From NCBI RefSeq assembly GCF_036323735.1, contig NC_086029.1:15243857-15307856 (forward strand): DNA of 64,000 nucleotides, written 5' to 3'. The DNA is from Rattus norvegicus (taxonomy: Eukaryota > Chordata > Mammalia > Rodentia > Muridae). The notes beneath the pieces are model-generated. The model was not told the DNA's origin. It saw only the letters and a list, made by a program, of their open reading frames with translations, and searched no databases. This document shows positions 1-11,757 of this stretch, piece after piece. The translations under genes were made by a program, and so were the position numbers. The stretch's first letter is position 1, and every line of letters begins with the position of its first letter.

Positions 1-540
1 TGTTAAGACCATTTGGCTCATGACTTCTCTTAGTCTGTCGACATCACTGTTTAATTTCTGTTTCCATGATCTGTCCATTGATGAGAGTGGGGTGTTGAAA
101 TCTCCCACTATTATTGTGTGAGGTCCAATGTGTGTTTTGAGCTTTAGTAAGGTTTCTTTTACGTATGTAGGTGCCCTTGTATTTGGGGCATAGATATTTA
201 GGATTGAGAGTTCATCTTGGTGGATTTTTCCTTTGATGAATATGAAGTGTCCTTCCTTATCTTTTTTGATGACTTTTAGTTGGAAATTGATTTTATTTGA
301 TATTAGAATGGCTACTCCAGCTTGCTTCTTCTGACCATTTGCTTGGAAAGTTGTTTTCCAGCCTTTCACTCTGAGGTAGTGTCTGTCTTTGTCTCTGAGG
401 TGTGTTTCCTGTAGGAAGCAGAATGCAGGGTCCTCGTTGTGTTTCCAGTTTGTTAATCTATGTCTTTTTATTGGGGAGTTGAGGCCATTAATATTGAGAG
501 ATATTAAGGAATAGTGATTATTGCTTCCCATTATATTCAT
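1..540 (-). CDS. L1 ORF2 N-terminal endonuclease domain, partial (window edge)
   Basis: This is the 5' end of L1 ORF2, which encodes the AP-like endonuclease and reverse transcriptase. The start codon is the cat at 538-540, equivalent to the start at 49315 in element C. The frame appears open for 180 codons to the window edge and has no net indel against element C. Visible endonuclease landmarks are the NINGLN motif near the N-terminus, the LQETHL motif with the catalytic glutamate, and GDFNTPLSSMDR. Unlike element C, this copy keeps a leucine codon where C has a stop. Whether the rest of ORF2 is intact cannot be judged from the window. Confidence 0.78.
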   Translation of the reverse strand, partial: MNIMGSNNHYSLISLNINGLNSPIKRHRLTNWKHNEDPAFCFLQETHLRDKDRHYLRVKGWKTTFQANGQKKQAGVAILISNKINFQLKVIKKDKEGHFIFIKGKIHQDELSILNIYAPNTRAPTYVKETLLKLKTHIGPHTIIVGDFNTPLSSMDRSWKQKLNSDVDRLREVMSQMVLT

Positions 541-599
541 ATTTGGATGTGAGGTTATGTTTGTGTGCTTTCATTCTCTTTGTTTTGTTGCCAAGACGA

Positions 600-1741
600 T
601 TAGTTTCTTGCTTCTTCTAGGGTATAGCTTGCCTCCTTATGTTGGGCTTTACCATTTATTATCCTTTGTAGTGCTGGATTTGTGGAAAGATATTGTGTAA
701 ATTTGGTTTTGTCATGGAATATCTTGGTTTCTCCATCAATGTTAATTGAGAGTTTTGCTGGATACAGTAACCTGGGCTGGCATTTGTGTTCTCTTAGGGT
801 CTGTATAACATCAGTCCAGGATCTTCTGGCCTTCATAGTTTCTGGCGAGAAGTCTGGTGTGATTCTGATAGGTCTCCCTTTATATGTTACTTGACCTCTT
901 CCCTTACTGCTTTTAATATTCTTTCTTTATTTTGTGCGTTTGGTGTTTTGACAATTATGTGACAGGAGGTGTTTCCTTTCTGGTCCAATCTATTTGGAGT
1001 TCTGTAGGCTTCTTGTATGTCTATGGGTATCTCTTTTTTTTAGGTTAGGGAAGTTTTCTTCTATGATTTTGTTGAAGATATTTACTGGTCCTTTGAGCTG
1101 GGAGTCTTCACTCTCTTCTATACCTATTATCCTTAGGTTTGATCTTCTCATTGAGTCCTGGATTTCCTGTATGTTTTGGACCAGTAGCTTTTTCCGCTTT
1201 ACATTATCTTTGACAGTTGAGTCAATGATTTGTATGGAATCTTCTGCTCCTGAGATTCTCTCTTCCATCTCTTGTATTCTGTTGGTGAAGCTTGTATCTA
1301 CAGCTCCTTGTCTCTTCTTTTGGTTTTCTATATCCTGGGTTGTTTCCATGTGTTCTTTCTTGATTGCTTCTATTTCCATTTTTAATTCCTTCAACTGTTT
1401 GATTGTGTTTTCCTGGAATTCTTTCAGGGATTTTTGTGTCTCCTCTCTATCGGCTTCTACTTGTTTATTATGTTTTCCTGGAATTCTTTCAGGGATTTTT
1501 GCGATTCTTTCAGGCATTTTTGCGATTCCTCTCTGTAGGCTTCTACTTGTTCTCTAAGGGAGTTCTTCACGTCTTTCTTGAAGTCCTCCAGCATCATGAT
1601 CAAAAATGATTTTGGAACTAGATCTTGCTTTTCTGGTGTGTTTGGATATTCCATATTTGTTTTGATGGGTGAATTGGGCTCCGATGGTGCCATGTAGTCT
1701 TGGTTTCTGTTGCTTGGGTTCCTGCGCTTGCCTCTCGCCAT
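600..1741 (-). pseudogene. L1 ORF1 with two frameshifts (element A)
   Basis: L1 ORF1 encodes the RNA-binding chaperone that coats L1 RNA. The start MARGKRRNPS lies at 1741 and the C-terminal RNA-binding domain lies at 836-600. A one-base deletion near 1467-1470 (ttgtttattatg against ttgtttatttatg in element C) shifts the frame inside the coiled-coil repeats. A one-base expansion of a T run at 1034-1041 (8 T against 7) shifts it again before the C-terminal domain. The copy has one fewer 66-bp coiled-coil unit than element C. It cannot make a complete ORF1p. Confidence 0.9.
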
Positions 1742-2476
1742 CAGATTATCTCTAGTGTTACTTTGTTCTGCTATTTCTGACAGTGGCTAGACTGTCCTAT
1801 AAGCCTGTGTGTCAGGAGTGCTGTAGACCTGTTTACCTCTTTCATTCAGTTATGGGGACAGAGTGTTCTGCTTTCCGGCGTGTAGTTTTTCCTCTCTACA
1901 GGTCTTCAGCTGTTCCTGTGGGCCTGTGTCTTGAGTTCACCAGGCAGCTTTCTTGCAGCAGAAAAGTTGGTCTTACCTGTGGTCCCATGGCTGCTCACGG
2001 GCTCTCTGCAGCGGCAGCAACCAGGAAGACCTGTGCCGCCGTTTCCGGGAGCTTCAGTGCACCAGGGTTCCAGATGGTCTTTGCCTTTTTCCTCTGGCGT
2101 CCGAGATGTGTGTGCAGAGAGCAGTCTCTTCTGCTTTCCCAGGCTTGTCTGCCTCTCTGAAGGTTCAGCTCTCCCTCCCACGGGATTTGGGTGCAGAGAA
2201 CTGTTTATCCGGTCTGTTTCCTTCTGGTTCTGGTGGTGTCTCAGGCACAGGGGTCCTGCCGCTCCTGGGCCCTCCCCCACGGGAGCCCAGAATCCTTATA
2301 CAGTTTCCTCTTGGGCCAGGGATGTGGGCAGGGGTGAGCAGTGTTGGTGGTCTCTTCCGCTCTGCAGCCTCAGGAGTGCCCACCTGACCAGGCGGTTGGG
2401 TCTCTCTCTCACAGGGTCTGGGGGCAGAGAGCTGCTGCGGGCCGGGATACGTGGGTGTGGGACTTCCGGTAAATAC
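1742..2476 (-). promoter_or_regulatory. L1 5' UTR / promoter monomer region (element A)
   Basis: This is a GC-rich block upstream of ORF1, homologous to 50584-51340 in element C. Compared with C it has an in-frame-sized loss of about 21 bp near 1987, between the motifs gtggtccca and gctcacggg. Rat L1 5' UTR monomers are known to act as the internal promoter; that function is assigned here from family knowledge. Only one monomer is present. Confidence 0.8.
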
Positions 2477-2759
2477 ATAAATTGTATTTTTAAGTACATG
2501 AGGACTCATAATCTAAAAAACCTCAACATTTTATATGAATATTAGCTCTACTGATCCTCAATAGCATAGCTCTACTTGACATGTTTCAGCTAAAAATCTT
2601 ACCAAGTGCTGTTTCTAATGGAAGTTGTATAAGCATATCTGACTAGAAGTATATAGTTACTTTGACATTGAAATATTAATAATTTTGATTCACACAGATT
2701 TATAATTTACAAAGAAGACTCACATATACATTAACAACAAAAATATTAACAATGTTACT
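2477..2759. other. AT-rich flank, nothing identified
   Basis: This is unique-looking AT-rich sequence between element A and an older L1 tail. I see no gene, SINE or other recognisable feature in it. Confidence 0.5.
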
Positions 2760-3225
2760 ACAGACACTGAACCCAGACACTATTTCTGTCAGAGCCTGAC
2801 ATACAGAGTCAAATGCTTCTAGCCAACCATTGGACTGAGCATAGGCACCTAATGGAGGAGTTAGAGAAAGGATTGTAGGAGCTGAAGAGGTTTGCAACCC
2901 CATAGGAAGAACAACAAGATCAACCAACCAGATCCCCCAGAGCTCCCAGGGACTAAACCACCAACCAAAGAGTACACATGGAGGGACCCATGGCTCCAGT
3001 TGCATATGTAGCAGAGGATGGCATTGGCTGGCATCAGTGGGAGGGGAGGCCCTTGGTCACATGAAGGCTCTTTTCCCCCGTGTAGGGGAATGCCAGGGTG
3101 GTGGGGTGAGAATGGAGGGGTTGGGGGTAGCATCCTCATAGAAACAGGGGGAGGGGGATGGAATGGGGGCTTCCGGAGGGGAAACTTGGAAAGTGGAAAA
3201 CATGTGAAACGTAAATACATAAAAT
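2760..3225 (+). mobile_element. Old L1 (Lx-type) 3' UTR fragment
   Basis: The G-rich purine tract at about 3040-3180, followed by gtgaaacgtaaatacataaaatatcc, is the ending typical of older murine L1 (Lx-class) 3' UTRs. Upstream sequence such as ctcccagggactaaaccacc matches the 3' UTR layout of the younger copies in the window (for example near 9950) at lower identity. There is no coding sequence and no target-site duplication that I could recognise. Confidence 0.75.
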
Positions 3226-4440
3226 ATCCACTACAAAGAAGGAATGACTAGCTAACTCAAGCAAAATATAATTGTTTACCAGTATAATCAATTCAGAATA
3301 TTTCTTAAAGGAGAGTAAGTCTTCTTAATATATCATATTGGAAAGATTAATTGCATCCTATATTAATTAATTAATGGTCTAACTCCATTTAATAAACCAG
3401 ATGAATTATGATAATCTAAAATAAAGTCTCACCCTCAGTCTCTGGGTTCACCTTAAAATTTAATCAAAAGATTTGCTGTAGAAGCAGTTGACAATTACAA
3501 ACTCATAGAGGAAAATTTATAATTCTGCATTAAAAATTACATTTTTAAGTAGTTATGATGTGTTCTATACAAGCAAAATTGTGGAGAAAATAATCCATAT
3601 TATTAACAAACATATAACAAAATCCATATTAACAAACAACCGGAGTAATTACTGTTTAGATTTAGGTCCACCCATTGTTTCTCTGCCTTTTGGATAAGAT
3701 CAAGTGTAGATGTTAGTCCTCCCAAAACTGACCTAACATCTTAATATAATTCCAGGCAACATTGTAGTCTATTACTTTATTGGAACCACTAATCAGTTTT
3801 TAAATTTCATACGGAGAAGCAAAAGACTCAGATCAATTAGCCTAATATTCAAGTAAGCATACACTGGGAATATTGGTATTCCATTATCACAAAACTACAG
3901 TAAAAATTCAATGAAGAACTGGGGTAGGGGAGTGAGAGACCAGTGGAAATGTATAGTTACCTCAGAAAAACATGAGTCAGGGCAGTCGATATTTGATAAC
4001 AGAATAAAGACCCTAAAGCAGAGCAAAGGTCCTCTTCTTGTTTGTTTGTTTCACATACAAAAAAATATTCAGGTGCAAGATATTTTACCTTTTGAAAAAA
4101 TAATTTAAAATGTGTTACAAACTCTAATGTAAGATTAAAAATAAGAATACTACAGGCTAACATGGGATAAAACATAAACAACTTTCAATACTGACTGCAC
4201 TAGCCCCATGGATATAGCATGAGTAGTACAACAATGGAAGAAATAAATGTAAGGTTAGATTAGATTTCATTAAGGTGAAAAAATGTGTTAATTACAATGT
4301 CAAAATCAAATACAACCAATGGACTAGAGCATGTTTGATTTAGGATAATAATCTGTAATATATGGCAAGTTCTTAAATGTTGACAAGAAAGTAAACAACC
4401 AAATTAAAAGAAAAAAATAATAGTCCAGATCAGCATTCTA
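3226..4440. other. AT-rich intergenic sequence
   Basis: No gene is recognised here. A short local duplication occurs at about 3591-3645, where atccatatta...acaaaca appears twice. The end of this interval may contain more decayed L1 ORF2, but the match is too weak to call. Confidence 0.4.
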
Positions 4441-5610
4441 CATGATATAGGTGAGGAAAGGAATCTCTGAATATGACTCCATACGCCCAAGAATTAAGGC
4501 CAACAATTCACAAGTGAGACTTCATCTAGTTAAATTGTCCTTCACAGCAAAAGAAGCAATTAATCTGATGAAGGGGAAGTCCACAGAATGGACAAGAATT
4601 TTTGATGGCCATATGTCTGACAAAGATTTAATTAATATCCAGAATATAAAAATACTAAAAAAAAGTCAAAAGAATGTTCTTTCAAAAATTTAGCCTGGAC
4701 CTGAATAGAGAGTTTCCAGAAGGAAGAGAGAGAAAGAAAGAAGGTGGTGGGAGAGCTTAGAAATATCTCAAAAATGCAAAATTGCCTCTCATTTGTAGCA
4801 TTATAGAAATGCAAACAAAGATAACCTTGAGATTTCATCTTCACTCAATCAGAATGGCAATGATTGATAGAACAAGTGATGAGAAATGCTATGAGGGATT
4901 TGGGGAAAGAGAAGTCTCCTTCACTGTTGATGGGATTCTAAACCATTGTGGAAATCAGTGTGGAGGATTCTCAGAAAGCTAAAATTAAAAATACCAATAT
5001 GAGACCCAGCAGTATCCGTGCATGAAATATGCTCAAAGGACTTGACTTCGTACTAAACACCTGCTTGCTTAGCCTTAATCATTGTTGCTCTGTTCACAAT
5101 ATAGGGAATAGAAACAGGGTAAACACCTTCCAGCCTATGAATGGATAATAAAATGTGGTACATACAGCATGGGATGCTATTCAGTGGTAAAATTAATGAC
5201 ATAGTGAGCTCTATAGGTAAATGGATGGAACAAGAAAAGATATTCAGTAAAGTAACCTAGATCCAGAAAGACAAACATAACATGTTCTTTCTTATTGGAG
5301 GTTCCAAGCTTCAAATCTTCAAATGTGAAAACATGTCCTGTAGCAACCACAAAACACATAAAATGAAATAGAACCATTGCCAGAGAGGGGGGTTGTGGAG
5401 CAATAAAGAGGACACTAGTAGAGTACAATAATCCAGTCAGAGAAATGAAGTGGGGCTCCCTAGGAAGGAGGAGGGAGGTAAAAGGGGAGTAGAGGGCCAG
5501 TAGGCAAAATCACAATATAGACAACTGAAAGGGTCATAAGGAATCAAACTGTAAACCATTTACCAAAAAACACCCAAAGCTATAATGCATGCCATTATAT
5601 GTTATTATGT
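4441..5610 (+). mobile_element. Ancient L1 ORF2 3' part and 3' UTR, heavily decayed
   Basis: The stretch 4451-4690 translates to peptide resembling the ORF2 C-terminal region (LHLVKLSFTAKEAI, then IFDGHMSDKDLINIQNIK). Further on, motifs equivalent to the conserved ...RMA..., ...GGFSES... and ...WMEQEKI... segments follow in order, with multiple indels and stops. The 3' UTR-like purine-rich part covers about 5390-5530. Much more diverged than elements A-C, it is an older insertion with no coding capacity. Confidence 0.65.
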
Positions 5611-6059
5611 ATATGTTTAACCATACAAATAGACATATATAATACATATATAGTTTTAATGAATTTGTACATTTGAGATGATGGTGCTCCTTCCAAGAGT
5701 GAAAGACTACTTAACAAAAAACCCTAATAGCAGATATGAGAAGCTATTTTTTGAGTCATTTACCACAATATATCAAAGCCTAGAGTTCATTGCTTTTAGT
5801 TTTGCTTTCCGCAGAGGTGGAAGGTGCATGTCTGCCTATTAGAATATTCCTGTAGGTTCTTATGTATATGGGTGCATTCAAAGGCCTGATGTACATGTCA
5901 GGAATTTTATTCCATGGCTCTTGTACTTTAGTCATATGGTAGGTTCTCTCAATTAAACCCTGGGTGCACAAAAACTAGTTTAACAAGGTGCTCCGAGGCC
6001 TCCTTGTCTCTGTCTTATTAGACTGTAAATAGAGGCCAGCATTCCCACTCAGCATCCAG
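5611..6059. other. AT-rich sequence, nothing identified
   Basis: I could support no gene or specific repeat in this interval. It includes a short AT run near 5620-5660. Confidence 0.4.
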
Positions 6060-6135
6060 AAGTATACAGGGAATCTGAACGCAGTTTCTTCATGATTGCA
6101 AGGTAAGCACTTAAGCCACTAAGCTATCTCCCTTG
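6060..6135 (-). mobile_element. B2/B3-type SINE fragment
   Basis: Read on the minus strand, the segment gagatagcttagtggctta followed by gtgcttaccttgcaatca matches the tRNA-like 5' part of rodent B2/B3 SINEs (gagatggctcag...). Only the head is recognisable and it is diverged. Confidence 0.5.
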
Positions 6136-6399
6136 AGACATGCCAATGATGTGGTACCTCTTTTCTACTTCTGTGACATAAATATCTACTTCATGGCTTC
6201 TGTTCCACTCAGGTTTTCATCTCTAACAGCAATTTCTTAGCTGTAAATACAGATTAATCATAAGTATTTTTCAGCTTCAACATAAAAACAAAATGTAAAG
6301 TTTCTCCAATTTTTGATACTACCCTTTTGATATGTACTCATTAAATACATTCCAGTTTCTATCATATACTTTTTTTAGTTGTTTCTGACTTGAATATTA

Positions 6400-6545
6400 T
6401 CTTAGCCAGGGTTTGTACTTCTGCTAAAAACATCATGACCAAGAAGCAAGTTAGGGAGGAAAGGGTTTATTCAGCTTACATTTCCATATTGCTATTCATC
6501 TCCAAAGGAAGTCAGGATAGGAACTCATACAGGCCAGTACAGTTA
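6400..6545 (+). repeat. Rodent interspersed repeat, URR1-like
   Basis: The block with catcatgaccaagaagcaag, ggaaagggtttattcagctt and aaaggaagtcaggata is a familiar dispersed rodent repeat that I associate with the URR1 group of non-autonomous DNA elements. The family name is from memory and may be wrong; that it is a dispersed repeat is more secure. It is truncated on the right. Confidence 0.45.
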
Positions 6546-9301
6546 TACTTTATGTAATTTACTTTTAATTGGAATTTTTAGGTAAATTTTATTTTATATA
6601 TAATTCATTATTATCCAAAAATATATTTATAAGATTCACATATTTGAAATATGTTAGCATATGCTTTAATACATTCAACATATTGTCTTCTAATTGTTGA
6701 TACAGTTGGTTCTTAACTCACCCTGTTCTTGTTTTATATTTCTCACATTTCCTTTGAAGAGGATGTTTCTGCAAACATGGTTATACCATTCTGTAATGAC
6801 CCATTAGTAGATGTGATTAAGGGATAATGAGTGCCCCTGGCTGCCAGGAGTGCAAGTGTCATAGAACATTGCCTATTGTCACCTTCAGGTTCCACCTTGG
6901 CTGCAGAGTCACCTCATGCAAGGTCACACCTTTCCTGGGTAGTGTATATATAGTAACAGAGATTCCTGAGGAAAAGCGCTGCTGCTTCCGGCTGACATGA
7001 ACCGCTCTGACAGGAGATACGTCCTCCAAAGCTGCTTGCTGGGCTTCGCTTCTGTCCTTTCTCAGCTCTGCCGCCTCCTTTTCACAGATGTTCATTCCAA
7101 ATGTTTTCTTACCGCTCAAGTTCACACTTGTTGTTTGCTTTAGGTGTGTTGTAGGAGTTTCCTTTCTCACATTTTGCTACCATTTGTTTATGAACTACTA
7201 TTTAAAATCTTCAACTATTCTTCCAGAGTTATTTTTTGTCTTCACTTTTACTTGGTCAGCATTTCTGTATGAATTTTGAAAGTTTGTTGAGAAATCTGTA
7301 TATAGAGCTGCATTTTTCCCAATTAAAATTACAACTGCACACATCATTGCCATTCATATACACAGTTCCTTCTTCGAACCCATTCCTTGGTCTGGATTTC
7401 AATTTGTCTAACATTTATTTAACACAGCATTTTTCTGTGCTTACTGTTTGCCTCTCCACTCAATACATGTACTGACTCCATTGCATGAAGCTTTGGGAAT
7501 TAAACCCAAGGCTTCACAATAGGAAAGTGATATATAAATAAGAGTTGGAGCACATGCACAATCATAATGTAATTCATGGTATAATTAGTTCAAAGCTGTT
7601 ATTTTGCTAATGATTTTCTGTGTGAATCTTTCCTGATCTTTTTCTGACTCCTCTTTGGAAATGGCACATATGTCAGCATTCCATTTCATTAAGTCTTTTA
7701 TTCTTAAAGTTCTAAAGAATTTCATCATAATGATGGTCATAAAATGTAGAGTATATGTCCTTCATTTTTTACTGAAAATAGAAATATATCACAGTGTTGG
7801 GTTGAGGGTTCCCACAGAAAATGCAGAGAGAGACAAAAATACTATAACTATACTAAAAATGGGATAACAACTTCCCAGAAGCCACTGGAGTGTTAATCTA
7901 AGTCATTTAGGACTGAGTAGAAATTAAGAGACTAAAACACTAAAGCGCATGTTGATAAGTACTGACTTCTAATTGCAAACTTGTTTCTCACTGGGTATAG
8001 GTTTACATTCTGAACAGCTCTACCATTTCACTAAGGCTAAACAGATAAATCAATGATCAATTTTGTCATGAGCTATTTTGTCATTTCAGGAGAGGAAAGT
8101 AAAAGGTAGACAAAATGGAAAGGCAAGAACGAAGGAGCCAGTTTGGATTGGAGTCAGAACCCACTATATTAACCTCTGGTTACTTTATTAGACACAGGTG
8201 GATGTTTGGAAAATCAATTATGGATAAATGTGTTTCCGTCTGTTGCACACATACACTTCCAACCTCTAAATGGTTGGATGTTCTTAAGTGTTGACAGTGC
8301 AGAGGCAATGAATATAGCCAGAGCTTAGATTTTGAATTCGAATTGACTGTCTCCAATGAAAGAAACCAGCTTCCTTGGGAAAATCATTAACAATGGAGAG
8401 AAGGAAGGAAATACATTAGATGATCTGGGGCACCCTTTAGGACCTGAAAATAAAGGAGTTCTCAAAAACAAAACAAGGCAGCAACCATAACAAATAGAAA
8501 ATATGAAATGCATATTAATACAAAAGGGGTTGTGAGAGTGACCAATAGGCAAACCAGTAATGGTGCCATAGTAGGATATGTCAAAATAGGAACACAAAAT
8601 ATAACTTATTAAATAAATCAATAAAAAGATGAAGGATATAATAAAGAACATAGTAAAGATTCTAAAATCAAGGACGTTGAGTTTAGCTTGTTACCTTTAA
8701 AAAAATGTAAGCAATTATCTTTTATTCCTTCTAAAAGATACAAGCCACATACTAAGCAGTCAAGCAGTAAGGTGGGGCAGAAATGAGTGTGAGTTGGATT
8801 GTAGCATTGTCTTGGAGAGGTGTTTAATACTATGTGATGCAAATTCTCTTTAACCTTTATGTTCTTCCCTTCCAGGATCAAAGATGAAAAAGACACCAAA
8901 TTATTCACAGATAATGGCCTTTCTCCAAAATGACAACCCAGTGTCCCTCAAAAGTGTCAAGGTCTTCAAAAAGGGACCTTGTCAGTTCAAAGGAAGCTAA
9001 GAGGGCATTATAAGTCCATGTGATTTGATGTCCTGGATAGGATCCTGCAATGGAAATCAGATGTTTAATGGAAAACAAGAACAACAGCAAAATCAAATTA
9101 AGAATACAGTCATTGATAACAATCTGTAGACAGTGCCTAATTAGTTTTCACGAATGTATAATGGAAGGTGGGGGAAACCTTGGTGTGAGAGATAAAGGAA
9201 CTCTCTGTACTTTTGTTGGAGAATAAAAGGTGAATTTGAGCTATCTGTGGGGGACATTGCAATTTCAGCACACATCATATCTGATGCTTCACACCTGATG
9301 T
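6546..9301. other. Intergenic; possible LTR-like block at 6795-7085
   Basis: This is mostly AT-rich and featureless. A more GC-rich block at about 6795-7085 contains a TATA-like tgtatatatag at about 6942 followed by cttccggctgacatgaaccg, an arrangement reminiscent of MaLR-type LTRs. I cannot find matching ends or a polyadenylation site, so it is only a possibility. No exon is recognisable in the rest, and short open frames here lack any recognisable domain. Confidence 0.3.
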
Positions 9302-9518
9302 GGCCCAAAACTGGAAAGAACCCAGATGCCCTTCAACAGAGGAATGGATACAGAAAATGTGGTACATCTACACAATGGAATATTACTCAGCTATCAAAAA
9401 CAACGACTTTATGAAATTCGTAGGCAAATGGTTGGAACTGGAAAATATCATCCTGAGTGAGCTAACCCAATCACAGAAAGACATACATGGTATGCACTCA
9501 TTGATAAGTGGCTATTAG
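9302..9518 (+). pseudogene. L1 ORF2 extreme C-terminus (5'-truncated)
   Basis: This is an open frame of about 70 residues that ends in SLISGY and contains PSTEEWIQKMWYIYTMEYYS and MKFVGKWLELENIILSELTQ. It is the conserved C-terminal tail of rodent L1 ORF2. Endonuclease, reverse transcriptase and most of the C-terminal segment are missing because the insertion is 5'-truncated. It has no expected function. Confidence 0.88.
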
Positions 9519-10241
9519 CCCAAATGCTTGAATTACCCTAGATCCCTAGAACAAACGAAACTCAAGACGGATGATCAAAATGTGAATGCTTCACTCCTTC
9601 TTTAAATGAGGAAAAAGAATACCCTTGGCAGGGAAGGGAGAGGCAAAGATTAAAACAGAGACTGAAGGAACACCCATTCAGAGCCTGCCCCACATGTGGC
9701 CCATACATATACAGCCACCCAATTAGACAAGATGGATGAAGCAAAGAAGTGCAGACCGACAGGAGCCAGATGTAGATCGCTCCTGAGAGACACAGCCAGA
9801 ATACAGCAAATACAGAGGCGAATGCCAGCAGCAAACCACTGAACTGAGAATAGGTCCCCCGTTGAAGGAATCAGAGAAAGAACTGGAAGAGCTTCAAGGG
9901 GCTCGAGACCCCAAAAGTACAACAATGTCAAGCAACCAGAGCTTCCAGGGACTAAGCCACTACCTAAAGACTATACATGGACTGACCCTGGACTCTGACC
10001 CCATAGGTAGCAATGAATATCCTAGTAAGAGCACCAGTGGAAGGGGAAGCCCTGGGTCCTGCTAAGACTGAACCCCCAGTGAACTAGACTATGGGGGGAG
10101 GGTGGCAATGGGGGGAGGGTTGGGAGGGGAACACCCATAAGGAAGGGGAGGGGGGAGGGGGATGTTTGCCCGGAAACCGGGAAAGGGAATAACACTTGAA
10201 ATGTATATAAGAAATACTCAAGTTAATAAAAAAAAAATGTA
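9302..10241 (+). mobile_element. Young L1, 5'-truncated 3' end
   Basis: The last about 70 codons of ORF2 (to the stop at 9516-9518) are followed by a complete young-type 3' UTR. It has the G-rich tract (about 10092-10160), the terminal motif gaaatactcaagttaataaa, and a short poly(A) at about 10229-10238. It is nearly identical to the 3' UTRs at 29.8-30.7 kb and of element C. I looked for flanking target-site duplications and did not find a convincing pair. Confidence 0.93.
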
Positions 10242-11741
10242 ACAGCATCATGAGAGCACAATTCTGTTGACCTACCCCGTTGTAGGTTCTGCTATCGATG
10301 ATTTTCAACCTCAATGCAAGATATAGGTCCTAATTTACGATGTTAACTTTCAATTAGCTTACTATCTCAGCCAAAAAAACTGGCCAATGAGGTCCTAATA
10401 TAGGCCAAGCTCCCTCTCTCAATTCAGGGTTACAGACACATGCATCTATTTGCAGCTTCTTATGCATGTGATAGGCATTTGAACTTAGGTATTGAGTGAA
10501 TAAAAACATGGAAAAATAAGAGTTAATGTTTTCAATGTTCAAACTGTAGATAGAGTTGAATATTCTGCTAAGTTATGATTACTTTCTTCAAAGTATATTC
10601 TTTTATTAATTTAGGGATTCATGATTAAATATTTCAGGATAAAATAATGTTATCTTTGTTAATATTTTACATTTGCTATTATGCTCTTATTTTATACATT
10701 CTTGTAAAGAGTATGCCTACATTTCAGTGCTTTGTGTGACTGAGGATAATCTCTCTCTCTCTCTCGGCTTACTCATTTTCATTAAAGGCATTGTGGGTGA
10801 TGATGAGATGCTACTCATACTGACAAAATCAGGAAACAGATCACATGCCTCTGGCTGGCTAGTTCTTGGAGTTACAACAGCAGAAGGGGTATGTGTGGTA
10901 TTTTTAGGTGTGTGAGCTAAAGAGAGCGTCAAAGCACCTCGGGCTTCACAGACAGTCCAAGATAACACTCCAGCCTGTTGTTAAAGACAATCTGTTCTTG
11001 CCTTCTCCCCATTTCAATTATAATTCATACATCCCTAAATTTCCATTTGAGATAACTCAAGGCAGAAAGCCTCATATTTGGTACGTACTTGCAATAACAA
11101 TGTACAATAACAGAAAAGATTTTACATTTGAAAGTCGTGGTTATGATGTTTCCTTCTGTCTGCTTCCATAACAAATCTAAAGTTTAATTGTGCAAAATCT
11201 GTTTCAGAAATTGCATCAACTGAAAGATTTATAATGTCATATAGATTGTCAGCAGGAAGAGACACCAGGCGTCATTAGTTAGCTCCCCAAATTCTAGGCA
11301 GTGCTGGATCCAAGCCGACCCTAACATATGGACAGCCTTAGGAGAGAAAGCACCTCCAATCACTTCTATTCCTGGGTTAGTGCCTTGAAATGTTGTGTTG
11401 TTTGTTATCAAAAAAAAATCTTCCATAGGAACTCACAAAGTTTGACTTCAGAATTTAATGCAGCTATTTTTCCATGTATTCTATGTTAACAGAAGTGAGA
11501 CACAGGCTTCTGAAAAATTCCCTGGAGAAAGAATGAGTATGGAAAACTCAGATTCTGACTCATCACTCTGAACCTTACAAACTGTACTTAGCAGATAACT
11601 TTAATAGTAGGAGGTGATAATAATCTACAAATTTCATCTCAAAAGTCCTGCTTAGTATTAAATTTTTAAAATAAATTTCTACAATTACAGATTCTACAAT
11701 TGAAAAGTAAATAAAGTATAAATATATTTCCAGTCTCTTTT
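10242..11741. other. Intergenic, nothing identified
   Basis: This is unique-looking sequence with one short (TC)n run at 10751-10765. No exon, SINE or RNA gene could be supported. Confidence 0.4.
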
Positions 11742-11757
11742 AAGAATGAAGACTAGG
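11742..11757 (+). repeat. Left target-site duplication of the L1 at 11758
   Basis: The 16-mer aagaatgaagactagg matches aagaatgaaggctagg at 13471-13486 with one mismatch. The partner copy lies beyond both the L1 poly(A) and a B2 SINE. Confidence 0.75.

Larger units (their letters stand above)
1..2476 (-). mobile_element. Element A: young rat L1, 5' portion, cut by window edge
   Basis: This is a LINE-1 retrotransposon read on the minus strand. From high to low coordinate it holds a 5' UTR with monomer sequence, a broken ORF1 and the first 180 codons of ORF2; the rest lies outside the window. It aligns to element C at a constant offset of 48,775 over the ORF2 part, with about a dozen substitutions by eye in 540 bp, so both belong to one young subfamily. 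The 5' end stops near 2476, just after the motif acttccggtaaa that also marks a monomer boundary in element C. The target-site duplication cannot be checked because the 3' end is missing. Confidence 0.95.
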
